From the NCBI GenBank assembly GCA_035634055.1, contig DASQDR010000056.1, forward strand, positions 1-31,584: a stretch of DNA of 31,584 bases, read 5' to 3'. This stretch comes from JAICTV01 sp035634055. Its GTDB lineage: Bacteria; Planctomycetota; Phycisphaerae; Tepidisphaerales; Tepidisphaeraceae. The notes under the pieces are model-generated. The model was not told where the DNA came from. It did not search any database and saw only the letters and a program-made list of their open reading frames with translations. A program made the translations under genes and the position numbers. Shown here in pieces: positions 1 through 8,201 of the stretch. The first letter of the stretch is position 1, and each line of letters opens with the position of its first letter.

Positions 1-36
1 GGTGTCGATGTGCAGCGATGGTTGATCTTCTGCCAT
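1..36 (-). CDS. 5' end of an unidentified leftward gene (partial)
   Basis: On the minus strand an ATG at 36-34 opens a frame that stays open to the window edge and reads MAEDQPSLHIDT. No strong ribosome binding site is visible upstream. A short acidic N-terminus followed by an xxIDxDW-like segment is seen in small planctomycete proteins of the DUF1844 type, so that family is a guess; only twelve codons are present and the call cannot be tested here. Confidence 0.35.
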   Translation of the reverse strand, partial: MAEDQPSLHIDT

Positions 37-600
37 GGGAGCAGATTCTAGACCGATCCCCGCCGCGGGGCCATTGGTCAGTTGTTGGGACGCCTCAGCC
101 ACGGATGGAATCCGCGGATGAACGCGGATAAGCCGTAGATCCTGCGCGGTGACGAAGGCCTTCAGCTCTGGTCGCCACCGACAGCGTTCGGCCGTCACTT
201 CTCATGAGCGACCGATGGGGCACGGATGGGCACCGATGCAGCCGGGACGGCCCTGCTGCGAGCGGGCGAAAAAGGCAGTTCAATCGCGACGGCGCAAGAA
301 GAAGGTTTGGCCCACGAATGGACTCGAGGGGGCACGAATCAGAGCAGGCGGAGCAGGCGGAGCAGGCGGAAAGCGACGCCCGTGCCGACCCGCCGACCTC
401 GGCACTCGTGACCGTTCCTGCCCGGTTGCCTCGGTGGGAGGCGCGGATGGCCGATCGACTGGCGCTGGCGTACACGCTCCGCACCCGTGGCCGCCAGCGG
501 AGGAAGGCGGCCGAGGCCGGGCGCGAAACCGCGGCTGCCGCGGGCGACCCGGTAAATCGCCCCCATTGTTACGGATTACGTTCCTGACCTCCTGACCCCT
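37..600. other. Intergenic region with degenerate short repeats
   Basis: No credible gene is seen: the open frames on both strands overlap each other and have low-complexity Arg/Ala/Gly-rich translations. The stretch holds three perfect 9-bp units (GAGCAGGCG, 342-368) and scattered words such as GGATGAACGCGGAT and GGCACGGATGGGCACCGATG that look like degenerate microrepeats. Its last part, from 541, is a copy of a dispersed repeat also found at 20911. Confidence 0.6.
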
Positions 601-625
601 TTGATCCCTGACCCCTTTGATCCCC
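541..625 (+). repeat. Dispersed repeat, copy 1 (GTTACGGATTA ... CTGACCCCTTTGATC)
   Basis: Bases 541-589 match 20911-20959 almost base for base (shared core CCGGTAAATCGCCC, four variable bases, GTTACGGATTA, one variable base, GTTCCTGACC). Here the core runs into two further CTGACCCCTTTGATC words. The same TGACCCC word family recurs near 10119, 19360-19455, 19523 and 20949, always between genes or at a gene end. Family resemblance to REP-like elements is an inference; no transposase gene is in the window. Confidence 0.75.
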
Positions 626-693
626 GCGGAACCGACACATCGAGGCCGCGTCCCCTCGGTACGAAAATATTCTGCACGGTTACGAATTATGGC

Positions 694-721
694 TTGAACG
701 TACGCCTGAGCCCGTTATTTT
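694..721 (+). promoter_or_regulatory. Possible sigma-70-type promoter of the giant surface-protein gene
   Basis: TTGAAC at 694-699 and TATTTT at 716-721 are separated by 16 bases. A start near 728 would leave a leader of about 25 bases to the ATG at 754 or about 110 bases to the GTG at 841. The match is by eye only. Confidence 0.4.
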
Positions 722-753
722 GTGTGGGCGACCGGTACGCATGCGGGCTGAAG

Positions 754-3700
754 ATGCGGCGACCGTTGAAGGGCGCGGATCCCTCACCGAGTGGAAGGGG
801 CTATAAAATTTCATCCGTTGATCAGTCTGGCCGGCCGAAAGTGCAGTCGTCGGTTCGCCGAAGGTCAGCGGGTCTTCGCTCCGCTGCGCGCACGACGCTC
901 GAATCGCTGGAGCGCCGGCGGCTGTTGACCGCCATCTCCGCCGATTTCGTGGACGGCGCTGGATCCGTCCTGCCGGACCAGTACCCCGGCACCGCCGACC
1001 TCGGATGGTCGGGGCCTTGGACGACCTTCGCGAGCAATGCCTCGTTCGCGCCGTCGCCTTTCGTCGATTCGAACTTGCCGCTGAACGACGGCGGTGATCA
1101 CCTGAGCGCCGGGTTCGTCATCCCGGGCGGCAACAGCAACGGCACCGTGATTGCCGCTCGCGGATATTCATCGACGGGTAACGTGGCGACCGACGCGGTC
1201 CATCAGATTCGGTTTGATTATCGGGTGGACGGAACGCTCGCCACGTTCGTCGATTCGAACGATAAGGTGCTGATCTTTGGCGACACCGCCGCGCGAAGCT
1301 CACAGGGGAACACCACCACGTGGGCGATCGAGGCGAGGGGAACCAACGCCGGCAGCGTGCCTGCTCGCACGTGGTCCTTCCAGGACGGCGTTTCCCGCGT
1401 GAGCAGCGGCGTTCCGCTCGTCAGTGGCACCGTCTACACGTTCACGCTGCTGCTCGATCCGGCGGCGAAGACTTACGTCGCCACCGTGAGCGACGGTCAG
1501 GCGGGGGCCGGTCACACGTACACCTCCGGCACGTTGGATTTCCGCTCCAACTCTCAGTCGAGCAGCTTCCTGCACTTCGGCATGTCCGGCAGTCCGACCG
1601 GTGAGTCCAACGCGTTCTCGCTCGATTCGCTGCGCGTGACGCCGCCGCCGCCCGCCGCTCCGGCAAGCGCGTCCGCCGCGGCCCCGGTCCCGAGCCGAGT
1701 GGAAATCACCTGGGCCGACACATCGTCCAGCGAGACCGGCTTCCGGATCCAGCGCTCGACCGATCAGGTTGCGTGGGAGCCGGTGGGCACGACGTTGCCG
1801 GGCGCGGCCACCACGATGGACGTCGCCCTTGACGCTGGCGTGCACTACTACTACCGCGTCGCCTCGGTCAACGAGGGGGGCGCATCCGCCTGGGTCACCG
1901 CGGAGGTGACGACGCCTGCAACGCCGCCGGCCGCGCGCGGCGCGAACGACCCGATCTCCATAACCGTCGTGAACCCGCAGCAGTACAACATCGTGAACGG
2001 GGTGGTCGAGGTGCCGCGCGGGCAATCGCTCCACGTCAACGCGATCGCAAACGAGGTGGTGCAGGGAGATCTGGCGCGCTCAGACATCGCGTGGGACTTC
2101 GGCGACTACGCCAACGCCGCGGCCAAGACGCTGAACCCGGGGGCGCAGTACAACGTCCTGCCGGGGTTCAACGCCGCCCACGTGTATGACACGCTCAGCC
2201 CCACCGGCACCACGTACAAGGTCGCGCTGACGATCAAGGACAAGACCGGGCAGACGTGGACGGCCGAGCAGCAGGTGCGCGTTGTCGCGAATGCGCGTGA
2301 CCCCAGTTCCCGGGTGATCTACGTTGGTCAGAATGGCAACCCGAGCGGGCTCGGCAACCTTCCTGCCGAGCCGGTGAGCTGGGAGCGCGCGCAGGTGCGC
2401 CTGCTCACCCTTGGCGACAACTCGCGCGTGCTCTTCCGCCGTGGCGACACGATTCGTGCCGCGACAAACTTGGACCCGAACGCACGCAAGACTTGGAGTT
2501 TCCGACTGAACAATGTGCTTTTCAGCGACTACGAGGACGCGGCGCGTCCGAGCTCCGCGCTGCCGGTGATCCTGCTTCCGGCCAGCGCCACCGCCGACAC
2601 CTCCGTATTTCACTCGACTCGCGACGCGACCAGTGGCGTCAGTTCCACGAACGTGCGCATCGAGAATCTCGATGTGCGCGCCGAGGCGGCGGGCAACGTC
2701 GACGGCGTCGCGATCCAGCCTGCCGGACGGAACATGGTTCTTTACAATCTCACGTTGGAGAACATGCGCGATGGGATCAAGAACACGACGTCCGACAATA
2801 CGGTAGACCCGGTAACCCTCAACAACGGCTTGCTGGTGATGAAGTGCGATACCGGCTTTACCGGCACGCAACCCGTCAATGAGCCCAAGCCTGTTGCCGA
2901 CTACTTTTACTACGCCAAGGGCAACGAGATCGCCTTGCTCGGCAACACCTCCGGTGATTCGATCTACCAACACAACACGCGCATGTTGTTCATGACCGGC
3001 TCCCTGCTGTACGACAATGACCTGAGCAACCCTAAGTCCCAGTCGAACGGCGACTTCAACACGCTGCGCTTCAACGAGGGACGCTACGCATGGTGGGGAC
3101 GAAACACCCTGCGCGGCGGGGGCATGACCGTCGGGCGCTACGTCGGCGCGCCGGCCGAATGGCTGATGCGCAATGTCGTGATCGAGCGCAACAAGCAACT
3201 GGTAACGTGGGCGACGGCCGCCGGTAGCTTCACCGATACGGTGCGTGACTCGAGTCTCGAGCGCTTGATGGTCGGCGAGAACGCCGCCCACGTGGTGGTT
3301 CGAAATAACTACCTCGAGAGCTACGATCAACCGGTGATGAGAGTCACGGTCAACGCCAGCGACGTCCAGATCGCCAGCAACACAGGTGTGACGTCCGGTC
3401 CGGAGCACAAGGGCGCCTTTTTGGAGACCAACGCGGGCGTCAGCCTTGTTATCCTTCGCAACAATCTCTACCTGGCACCCGACGTGGTGGCGAACACGGG
3501 AGGGACCGGGTACGCCGTTAACTCGGCCAATGGCAACTTGGGCGAGTTCTCCGATATCGGCGGCAACTTCTGGAGCGTCACGGCAACGCCGCGGACCAGT
3601 TCCGTCTTTCGCGCCGGCGCCAGCGCGTTCGGGCTGGCCACGTGGAATGGCAAGTCGGTCGTCGGCACCGATTTTCCCGACCCCGCGGGAACCTTCGCGG

Positions 3701-5328
3701 GCGCGGTGACGCTCGATTCGTCTTACAGGCCGACGTCCGACGTGGTGGAGGTGGCCGGGCAGTTCCCCGCTTCGGGCATCTTCACCGACATCACGGGTGC
3801 GCTTCGCCCCCAGTCCGGCGCCTGGACCGCCGGGGCGGTCGAGCGCAATCCGGCGGGCGCGGCCGAGTACAACGGGCTGGACATCGGTGCCCAAGCGTCG
3901 GGAGGGTCCACTTCTCCCGTGGCGGGCGGGTACAACCTGGTGGCGGCCAGCCACGACATCTCGGGGACCGGCGACAGCTTTCACTTTGGCTACAAGCATC
4001 TCAGCGGTGACTTCGACCTCAAGGTCCAGGTGACGGCGATGACGGGGCAATCGGTGCACGCCACCGCCAAGGCCGGACTGATGGTCCGCGCCTCGGCCGC
4101 CTCGAACAGCATGCACGTGATGGCCGCCGTCACGCCCAGCGGCTTCAAGTTCGTCCATCGCGACAGTACCGGGGCGGGCACGTCGATCGACACGACCGGC
4201 ACCGTCACGTTTCCGAATGCCTGGGTGCGGCTCAAGCGCGCCGGGAGCTTGTTCGTCGCCTACTACAGCACCAACGGCGACGATTGGACCGATTTCGGCC
4301 GCGTGAGCCTGCCCGCGATGCCTTCCACCGACGCGCTGTTTGGGATGGCGGCGGCGAGCAACAACAGCGGCAGTCAGACCCTGGCAGCCCAGTTCCGCAA
4401 CCTCGCCGATGGGGCGGGGTCGTTCGGAAACCTCACCATCAAGCGCTTCACCGGCGCCGACACCCTCTCGCTGGGCACGAGTGGCTCCGACCTGACGACG
4501 GTGGTGAACTCGTTGAGCCTGTCGTACCCTGTCGCATCGTTCGCGAGCGTACTGCTGGACACCGACGGGGGCGACGACACCGTCGAGGTCAACATCCCGT
4601 CCACCGTGGCGGTCCGCTTCAAGGGCGGGACGGGCAACGACGCGTTGAACGTTACCGGCGGCAGTTACTCCTTCGCGGGCGACGCGCGCGATGACACGTC
4701 ATCGCTGGCGCTGAACGTCAGCGGCGGCAGCGTCTCGCTCGGCGACAGCCAGCACTTGCGGTCGCTGACCCTCAGCGCTGGGACGGTCACGATGCCCACC
4801 GGCGGCGGCAAGGTGCTGGTGACGAGCGCGCTGACGCTGAGCGGTTCGGGCAAGCTGGACCTGAGGGACCAAGACCTGATTCTGGACTACTCGGGCGCCA
4901 GCCCGCTCGGCACCTGGACCGGGACGGGCTATACCGGTGCGACCGGCTGGATCGCCTCGGGCCGCAACGGCGGGGACTGGGGCGGCAGCGGCATCGTCAC
5001 CGGCATGAGCGACGCCAACCCGTCGAATCACCTGACCACGCTCGGCGTGGCCGAGGCGTCGCGGGCCCTCGGCCTGAGCGGGACGCAGACCGCGCTGTGG
5101 AACGGCCAGACCGTCGACGCCACGACGGTGCTCATCAAGTACACCTACGGCGGGGACGTGGACCTCAACGGGAGGATCAACGGCGACGACTACGCGATCA
5201 TGAACGCCGCCACCGCGTCCATGCACAGCTACGCCGAGGGGGACCTGGACTACAGCGGGTCGGTCGCCAGCGGCGACGACTGGTTCATCATCGACAGCAA
5301 CATCGGGCGGCAGGGCGCGCCGCTGTGA
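754..5328 (+). CDS. Giant secreted surface protein: LEPR-XLL signature, FN3, PKD, beta-helix, lectin-like and dockerin domains
   Basis: Predicted 1524-residue exported protein. Residues 49-58 read LESLERRRLL, the planctomycete LEPR-XLL signature that normally sits about 25-60 residues from the N-terminus. A jelly-roll-like segment follows, then a fibronectin type III domain (about 298-389), a PKD-like domain (about 402-516, with WDFGD and HVYDTL), a long right-handed beta-helix region (about 520-1025, repeated N-x-x-I/L strands), and a lectin-like sandwich of the DUF1349 type (about 1040-1222, with SGDFDLKVQV and AKAGLMVRAS). The C-terminus (about 1466-1522) has two dockerin-like calcium loops, GDVDLNGRINGDD and GDLDYSGSVASGDD. 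The substrate is unknown; the beta-helix and lectin parts suggest polysaccharide binding or cleavage. The frame is open back to a TTG at 601, but that lies inside a dispersed repeat; ATG 754 is chosen and GTG 841 is a good alternative because it puts LEPR-XLL 20 residues in. Confidence 0.85.
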   Translation: MRRPLKGADPSPSGRGYKISSVDQSGRPKVQSSVRRRSAGLRSAARTTLESLERRRLLTAISADFVDGAGSVLPDQYPGTADLGWSGPWTTFASNASFAPSPFVDSNLPLNDGGDHLSAGFVIPGGNSNGTVIAARGYSSTGNVATDAVHQIRFDYRVDGTLATFVDSNDKVLIFGDTAARSSQGNTTTWAIEARGTNAGSVPARTWSFQDGVSRVSSGVPLVSGTVYTFTLLLDPAAKTYVATVSDGQAGAGHTYTSGTLDFRSNSQSSSFLHFGMSGSPTGESNAFSLDSLRVTPPPPAAPASASAAAPVPSRVEITWADTSSSETGFRIQRSTDQVAWEPVGTTLPGAATTMDVALDAGVHYYYRVASVNEGGASAWVTAEVTTPATPPAARGANDPISITVVNPQQYNIVNGVVEVPRGQSLHVNAIANEVVQGDLARSDIAWDFGDYANAAAKTLNPGAQYNVLPGFNAAHVYDTLSPTGTTYKVALTIKDKTGQTWTAEQQVRVVANARDPSSRVIYVGQNGNPSGLGNLPAEPVSWERAQVRLLTLGDNSRVLFRRGDTIRAATNLDPNARKTWSFRLNNVLFSDYEDAARPSSALPVILLPASATADTSVFHSTRDATSGVSSTNVRIENLDVRAEAAGNVDGVAIQPAGRNMVLYNLTLENMRDGIKNTTSDNTVDPVTLNNGLLVMKCDTGFTGTQPVNEPKPVADYFYYAKGNEIALLGNTSGDSIYQHNTRMLFMTGSLLYDNDLSNPKSQSNGDFNTLRFNEGRYAWWGRNTLRGGGMTVGRYVGAPAEWLMRNVVIERNKQLVTWATAAGSFTDTVRDSSLERLMVGENAAHVVVRNNYLESYDQPVMRVTVNASDVQIASNTGVTSGPEHKGAFLETNAGVSLVILRNNLYLAPDVVANTGGTGYAVNSANGNLGEFSDIGGNFWSVTATPRTSSVFRAGASAFGLATWNGKSVVGTDFPDPAGTFAGAVTLDSSYRPTSDVVEVAGQFPASGIFTDITGALRPQSGAWTAGAVERNPAGAAEYNGLDIGAQASGGSTSPVAGGYNLVAASHDISGTGDSFHFGYKHLSGDFDLKVQVTAMTGQSVHATAKAGLMVRASAASNSMHVMAAVTPSGFKFVHRDSTGAGTSIDTTGTVTFPNAWVRLKRAGSLFVAYYSTNGDDWTDFGRVSLPAMPSTDALFGMAAASNNSGSQTLAAQFRNLADGAGSFGNLTIKRFTGADTLSLGTSGSDLTTVVNSLSLSYPVASFASVLLDTDGGDDTVEVNIPSTVAVRFKGGTGNDALNVTGGSYSFAGDARDDTSSLALNVSGGSVSLGDSQHLRSLTLSAGTVTMPTGGGKVLVTSALTLSGSGKLDLRDQDLILDYSGASPLGTWTGTGYTGATGWIASGRNGGDWGGSGIVTGMSDANPSNHLTTLGVAEASRALGLSGTQTALWNGQTVDATTVLIKYTYGGDVDLNGRINGDDYAIMNAATASMHSYAEGDLDYSGSVASGDDWFIIDSNIGRQGAPL

Positions 5329-5329
5329 T

Positions 5330-5349
5330 CGCGCGGGCGGTCCCGCGCG
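5330..5349 (+). terminator. GC hairpin directly after the surface-protein stop codon
   Basis: CGCGCGGG and CCCGCGCG form a perfect 8-bp stem around a CGGT loop, starting two bases after the TGA stop. No T-run follows, so it may be a weak terminator, an mRNA-stabilising end, or only partly separate the two genes (72-base gap). Confidence 0.5.
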
Positions 5350-5400
5350 TGCCGCAGATACCGTTTCGCAGACCGGAATACGTCGCAAGCGAGGTGTGTC

Positions 5401-6651
5401 ATGCAAAATGGTTCCCGTACCCTTGCCGCGCTGGCCTTCTCCGCATTAGTCGTGCGCGCCGTGCCCGCCGGCGCGTCAGCAACGTTCCAGGGGCTGGGGG
5501 CCTTCTCGAGCGACCCTGCCACGTTCCGAAGCGAGGTCCGGGGCCTCAGTGCCGATGGCTCCACCGCGGTCGGCACCAGTTACCTCGCCTCGCAATCTCA
5601 GGCGTTCCGCTGGACGGCGAGCACGGGCATGGTCGGCTTGGGATTTCTGCCGGGGCAAGCCCGCAGCGATGCGCTGGGCGTGAGCGGCGACGGGTCGGTG
5701 GCCGTCGGCGCCAGCGCGACGCCCTCGCTGTCCGCCGCCGAGAGCTTTCGCTGGACGGCAGGCTCCGGGATGACGGGTCTGGGCGACCTGCCGGGCGGCC
5801 CTGCCTTCAGCATCGCGTGGGCCGTCAGCGCCGACGGCTCGACGATCGTCGGCTACGGCGCGCCGGGACCGACACCCGAGGCGTACCGCTGGACGGCCGC
5901 GACCGGCCTGGTCGGCCTGGGCGACCTGCCGGGCGGACCGGAGGGCGAGGCGTTCCACAGCGAGGCGCTGGGCGTCAGCGGCGACGGCTCGGTCGTCGTC
6001 GGTTACGGCACCGCCGACCTGGGGCGGGAGGCGTTCCGCTGGACCAGCGCCGGCGGCATGACCAGTCTCGGCGCGTTCGCCGGGGGGCTGAACCATCACA
6101 GCGAGGCCACCGCCGTCAGCACCGATGGGCGGGTGATCGTCGGCGGGAGCGAGAACGCCTCGGGCGGGGAAGCCTTCCGCTGGACCGAGGCCACCGGCAT
6201 GGTCGGCCTGGGCGACCTCCCGGGCGGCGGCTTCTCCAGCCAAGCCTACGCCACCGACGCCGACGGATCGGTCATCGTCGGCGCCGCCTTCTCGTCGGGC
6301 GGCACCGAAGCGATGATCTGGGACGCCGCCCACGGGATGCGCAGCCTGCGCGACGTGCTGGTGGAGGACCTCGGGTTGGACCTTCAGGGGTGGTACCTGA
6401 ACTCCGCTCACGGCGTCTCCGCCGACGGCCTGACGATCGTCGGCAACGGCGTCAACCCGACCGGCCAGACCGAGGCATGGATCGCCACGGTCCCCGAGCC
6501 GGCGGCCGCGGCGGCGGTTGCTCTCCTGCTGCCACTGCTGGGGTTGAAGCGCCGGCGGCCGACGCGGGGGCGGCTGCGGCGCGATAATTCCGGCGGCAGC
6601 GCGACTGCGACCGGCACTTGGGACCAAGTGGCGGGCCCGCGGGGGCGATAA
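5401..6651 (+). CDS. HAF-repeat protein with PEP-CTERM sorting signal
   Basis: 416 residues. The N-terminus (MQNGSRTLAALAFSALVVRA) is a signal peptide. The body is about seven HAF-type repeats of the pattern FRWT...GMxxLGDLPGG...AxxVSADGSxVVGxG, which are beta-propeller-like and often extracellular. At about 365-390 comes VPEP, a hydrophobic stretch rich in Ala and Leu, then KRRRPTRGR, the three-part PEP-CTERM signal recognised by exosortase systems in Gram-negative-type envelopes. GAGGTG at 5390-5395 is a well-spaced ribosome binding site for the ATG. The oddity is a further 25 or so residues (LRRDNSGGSATATG...) after the basic patch, where PEP-CTERM proteins usually stop. No exosortase gene is in the window. 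Probable role: structural or matrix protein of the envelope or biofilm. Confidence 0.85.
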   Translation: MQNGSRTLAALAFSALVVRAVPAGASATFQGLGAFSSDPATFRSEVRGLSADGSTAVGTSYLASQSQAFRWTASTGMVGLGFLPGQARSDALGVSGDGSVAVGASATPSLSAAESFRWTAGSGMTGLGDLPGGPAFSIAWAVSADGSTIVGYGAPGPTPEAYRWTAATGLVGLGDLPGGPEGEAFHSEALGVSGDGSVVVGYGTADLGREAFRWTSAGGMTSLGAFAGGLNHHSEATAVSTDGRVIVGGSENASGGEAFRWTEATGMVGLGDLPGGGFSSQAYATDADGSVIVGAAFSSGGTEAMIWDAAHGMRSLRDVLVEDLGLDLQGWYLNSAHGVSADGLTIVGNGVNPTGQTEAWIATVPEPAAAAAVALLLPLLGLKRRRPTRGRLRRDNSGGSATATGTWDQVAGPRGR

Positions 6652-6662
6652 CGGTCGCGGCG

Positions 6663-6935
6663 CAAGGGGAAGAATTGATTCGGGAAGGGTAAATATCGAT
6701 TCGGGAAAGGTATCTATCGTCTCGGTAAGGGAAAGAATTCGTCCGGCACGGGTATTTTTCGTTCCGGCAAGGGAACCTTTTCGTTCGGCAGAGCTATTTG
6801 TTGTTCCGGTACGGGAAAGTTTTCCTTCGGCAAGGGTAATTGTTCTTCCGGCAAGCCTGCCGAACCCTTCGGCAAGGGAAAGTTTTCGTTCGGTAGACGT
6901 ATGCAATGGTCCGGCAAGCCTGCCGGACCCTGCGG
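6663..6935. repeat. Tandem array A: thirteen 21-bp units
   Basis: Thirteen consecutive 21-base units with the plus-strand consensus CAAGGGAAATTTTTCGTTCGG; the terminal TCGG or CCGG is the best kept part and the middle varies. The period is exact with no indels. Because 21 is a multiple of three, several frames are open and give heptapeptides (for example FGKGKFS), but there is no start, ribosome binding site or codon-level conservation, so a gene is not called. The array fills the convergent gap between the PEP-CTERM gene and the lipoprotein gene (6652-7082); the rest of that gap shows nothing recognisable. Confidence 0.85.
6908..6929. terminator. Perfect 9-bp hairpin at the end of array A
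   Basis: GGTCCGGCA and TGCCGGACC form a stem around an AGCC loop, built from the last two units of the array. It sits between convergent genes and could act as a two-way terminator, though no T-run is present. It may simply result from the repeat sequence. Confidence 0.4.
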
Positions 6936-7082
6936 TGTGGATCTTCCTTCCTCCCGCTGATCGTCACGGAAGCGCCGGGAACGAAATCGAGCACGCAAGC
7001 CTCGATCCGCGGGCTGCACGAAGGGACGCGCGGAGCGTTCGCGTCCCGCCGTCGCTTCAGACTTGTGCGGGTTCGCGCGGGT

Positions 7083-7697
7083 TCACGGGTGGGCGGGGAG
7101 GGGCGGTTGCTTCCGCAGGACGTCCGGCAGCGAGGGCTCGCGCGGCCAGGCCGGCTTGTTTGGCCGCCAGTGCGTGCCGTTGCCTGAGTCATATCCTCCT
7201 CGGCACGGCACCGCCGACACCTCGCGCACCCCGTCCTTCACGAACACGTACACGGCCGGGCGCTCCGGGTCGGACTTGTACATCGCGTCGCCCCACGCGA
7301 TCAGCCCATACGAGTACGTGCTGGCGGGCCCGTTGGACGTGTCGTTGTCCGTTAAGTGTCGATATCCTTCACGGGTGGCGCTGGAGAGCCTGAGGATGCA
7401 CCCGGTCACCGGCACGCTGAAGCGCCCCTGCGGATCGCTCGTGGCGCTGAAGCTGGAAACGTCGTACGGCCGGCCGCGCGTGTCGAATGACCAGTCCTTC
7501 GGGTACGCGCTGACCGTGTACTCGATCCGCGCCCCCGGCAGAGGCGTTCCGTCCTGGTCGACGACCAGGCCGTGGAAGGTGATGGTGGCGTTGACCTGTC
7601 CCTTCAACGAACTGTTGGGCGAGCGCTTGCACCCCGCGACCGCGAACGGGACCGCGGCGGAGATCAGGAGCGATACCAAGGCTCGGAGGCGCATCAT
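7083..7697 (-). CDS. Lipoprotein with a carboxypeptidase-regulatory-like domain
   Basis: 204 residues. An N-terminal signal ends in the lipobox AVAGC (Cys at about 22), so a lipid-anchored periplasmic or surface protein is expected. Residues about 38-110 (GLVVDQDGTPLPGARIEYTV, then DPQGRFSVPV) follow the pattern of transthyretin-like or carboxypeptidase-regulatory-like beta sandwiches. The C-terminus is Pro/Arg-rich (RKQPPLPAHP). It is the last minus-strand gene of the 7.1-25.5 kb block, 90 bases after the single-span membrane protein at 7788-8201, and may belong to the same transcript. ATG-ATG gives two adjacent starts; no strong ribosome binding site is seen. Function unknown. Confidence 0.75.
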   Translation of the reverse strand: MMRLRALVSLLISAAVPFAVAGCKRSPNSSLKGQVNATITFHGLVVDQDGTPLPGARIEYTVSAYPKDWSFDTRGRPYDVSSFSATSDPQGRFSVPVTGCILRLSSATREGYRHLTDNDTSNGPASTYSYGLIAWGDAMYKSDPERPAVYVFVKDGVREVSAVPCRGGYDSGNGTHWRPNKPAWPREPSLPDVLRKQPPLPAHP

Positions 7698-7787
7698 CGG
7701 AAATCGACGTTGAGCTTCCCGCAGCGAAGGACCCGTCAGAGCGGCTCGTGACTCGTGATAGGGGGCAACTCGCCGGCGTACCCGCCC

Positions 7788-8201
7788 TCACTCGCCGGTG
7801 AGAGTCCCCGCGTAGACCCTGCCATCAGGCGCAAAGTGCAACCTCAAGACGTATCTGTGCGGGACAAGGCGCATCCCTGGCTTCACGCCGACATAATATG
7901 ACAAAATTGCGGGCGTCTTGCCCCTTTCCATTTCCGAGAAGACGGCACCGTTGGTGGGGTCACCCAGTTCTTTGACCACCTCCGAGAGCGCCCACCGCTC
8001 TTCCCGCGCTCTGCGGATGACCGCTTCCGCCATGCGATAGCGCTCCGACCCAGATACGGTGTCCGCGGCCAGCCACCGCTCACGGTCGTAGGAAATTTGC
8101 CGTTGCGCCCCCCGGAGGACGGCCCCAGCGGCAGCGAGCAGCGCGATCATGATTACGATCGTCGCGATCCAGCGGCGTGAGGCGCGGCGAATCTGCATCA
8201 T
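7788..8201 (-). CDS. Single-span membrane protein, partner of the DUF6973-like tail
   Basis: 137 residues. One membrane segment (about 10-29, IATIVIMIALLAAAGAVL) is followed by a soluble domain. The pattern in that domain, LSEVVKELGDPTN...ILSYYVGV...YVLRLHFAPDGRVYAG, resembles the BamE/SmpA fold, in which a helix pair precedes LG-P and three strands end in a DGRV turn; this is a resemblance only. Its ATG overlaps the stop codon of the preceding gene (ATGA, 8198-8201), so the two are translationally coupled. This is the same arrangement as in the other tail-plus-partner units of the block, which makes it a candidate cognate immunity or accessory protein. Unlike three of the partners it has no zinc ribbon. 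Confidence 0.75.
   Translation of the reverse strand: MMQIRRASRRWIATIVIMIALLAAAGAVLRGAQRQISYDRERWLAADTVSGSERYRMAEAVIRRAREERWALSEVVKELGDPTNGAVFSEMERGKTPAILSYYVGVKPGMRLVPHRYVLRLHFAPDGRVYAGTLTGE

Noticed and set aside
601..753. Upstream extension of the giant surface protein to TTG 601
   Set aside because: The codons lie in a dispersed repeat and the predicted promoter; the residues have no signal-like character.
2080..4158. Long open frame on the minus strand inside the giant surface-protein gene
   Set aside because: Antisense shadow caused by high GC; Arg/Gly/Val/His-rich translation without domains, while the plus strand has clear domains throughout.
5097..6587. Long plus-strand frame spanning the end of the surface protein and the PEP-CTERM gene
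   Set aside because: Out of frame with two well-supported genes; Arg-rich shadow translation.
6663..6935. CRISPR array
   Set aside because: Units are adjacent with no spacers, the period is 21 bp, and no cas gene is present; the same holds for 26013-26285.
6663..7019. Heptapeptide-repeat protein encoded across array A
   Set aside because: Open frames follow from a 21-bp unit lacking stops; no start, ribosome binding site or frame preference.
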